This document shows, one piece after another, positions 5,722 to 6,222 of a DNA stretch of 6,222 bases (its first letter is position 1; each line of letters opens with the position of its first letter). The stretch spans positions 1-6,222 of the forward strand of contig JAFDUB010000093.1 in assembly GCA_019594025.1 (NCBI GenBank), in the 5' to 3' direction. The notes under the pieces are model-generated. The model searched no databases. It saw nothing but the letters and a program-made list of their open reading frames with translations, and was not told the origin of the DNA. The position numbers and the translations under genes are program-made. This DNA is from Thermoplasmata archaeon. Lineage in GTDB: Archaea; Thermoplasmatota; Thermoplasmata; Halarchaeoplasmatales; Halarchaeoplasmataceae.

Positions 5722-6222
5722 CTATTCTTCTTCGTCAAGTCCCAATATCTTATCGAGTTCCTCTTCATCAATTGACTCAAGATCAATATCTTCGTCCAGA
5801 TCAATCTCTTCTTCCAGATCAACCTCTTCCTCCGCAAGTTCGATATCTTCCGCTTCCTCCTCCAGGAAGACAGCACCACAGGAAGGACACTGTTCGTCAT
5901 CTTCACCGACATCTGAACCACATACCGGACATTCGAACATCACCTCTTCCTCCTTTGTCGGCTCCGAAAAGATTTTCAACGGGTTCTTTTTGGTACGCTT
6001 CATCACGAATAACAGGCCTATAACTGCTATCAACACAATAAGAAGCAGCAGCCACCAGTAGTTACAAAGGGAGCCTGTATCCGACGGTGTTCCTTCGTCC
6101 TCCTCTACGAGGACAACCTCTGTTTCATCTGCGAACTCTATTAAATATTCCCCGGCATCCTGGAAGGTGTAGTTAAATTCCCCGGCCTCGTTGCCTTGAG
6201 GAGGTACTTCCAGTGTATATAC
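5722..6222 (-). CDS. Single-pass membrane protein with cytoplasmic zinc ribbon and acidic tail (5' partial)
   Basis: The frame is open from the right edge to TAG at 5722-5724, giving 166 visible residues; the N-terminus lies beyond the window. Residues 1-50 look like the end of a beta-rich extracellular domain (FNYTF, AGEYLIEF) followed by a short acidic and Thr/Ser linker. A membrane segment runs from about 55 to 74 (YWWLLLLIVLIAVIGLLFVM) and is followed by a positive stretch (KRTKK) that puts the C-terminus in the cytoplasm. A zinc ribbon, CPVC-x10-CPSC, uses C98, C101, C112 and C115. The last 46 residues contain 28 Asp/Glu, with three tandem hexapeptides of form EEEVDL. Starts inside the visible stretch, such as the GTG at 6036, would cut the membrane segment and are not credible. 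The function is unknown; the layout suggests a surface-domain protein with a cytoplasmic interaction module. Confidence 0.85.
   Translation of the reverse strand, partial: VYTLEVPPQGNEAGEFNYTFQDAGEYLIEFADETEVVLVEEDEGTPSDTGSLCNYWWLLLLIVLIAVIGLLFVMKRTKKNPLKIFSEPTKEEEVMFECPVCGSDVGEDDEQCPSCGAVFLEEEAEDIELAEEEVDLEEEIDLDEDIDLESIDEEELDKILGLDEEE
5780..5833 (-). repeat. Three tandem 18-base repeats coding for an acidic hexapeptide
   Basis: Three contiguous 18-base units (5780-5797, 5798-5815, 5816-5833) begin AGATCAA on the plus strand and end TTCNTCC. They differ at only a few positions. Read on the minus strand they encode EEEVDL, EEEIDL and DEDIDL in the acidic tail of the membrane protein. Most differences are synonymous or conservative, as expected for an old in-frame duplication. 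Confidence 0.75.

Noticed and set aside
5619..5921. Lys/Arg-rich minus-strand open frame of 100 residues
   Set aside because: It is a frame-shifted reading of the acidic-tail region; the zinc ribbon and membrane helix are in the other frame.
5675..6061. Ser-rich plus-strand open frame of 128 residues
   Set aside because: The serine runs are the antisense of the Glu/Asp codons of the acidic tail on the minus strand.

Overview
The window looks archaeal, most likely euryarchaeal. The evidence is a type II (archaeal/eukaryotic) methionine aminopeptidase, TATA-like boxes about 27 bases or more before starts, Shine-Dalgarno matches to AGGAGGTGATC, and several zinc-ribbon proteins of the kind common in Thermoplasmatota and relatives. 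Lineage is an inference; no rRNA or other phylogenetic marker is present.

Layout: two plus-strand blocks face one minus-strand block. On the plus strand, bases 1-1496 hold the 3' part of a large protein with at least three CxxC zinc ribbons followed by a long helical-repeat region. Then come a class 1B-like dihydroorotate dehydrogenase (pyrD, 1537-2439) and a four-helix DUF2270 membrane protein (2484-3185), which has its own TATA box placed for a leaderless mRNA. One base separates its stop from the stop of the convergent minus-strand cluster.

That cluster reads from 5470 down to 3187: an eight-cysteine mini-protein (DUF6485-like), a glyoxalase II-like metallo-beta-lactamase hydrolase, a Sua5/YrdC protein and methionine aminopeptidase. 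Neighbours overlap or nearly touch, and the cluster is preceded by an AT-rich promoter-like box and a good ribosome binding site. Two of its products act on general translation: t6A modification of tRNA and N-terminal methionine removal.

Upstream of it, 5471-5721 has no convincing gene but carries several inverted repeats and two copies of a 10-base AT-rich motif. The right edge (5722-6222, minus) is the C-terminal part of a single-pass membrane protein with a zinc ribbon and a very acidic, hexapeptide-repeat tail.

No mobile element, CRISPR array, tRNA or rRNA was seen. The genes are mostly housekeeping or conserved-hypothetical. The less ordinary items are the zinc-ribbon proteins at both ends, the DUF6485/hydrolase pairing, the altered KxR motif in the Sua5 protein, and the structured 5471-5721 spacer. 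I did not find a convincing new multi-gene system.
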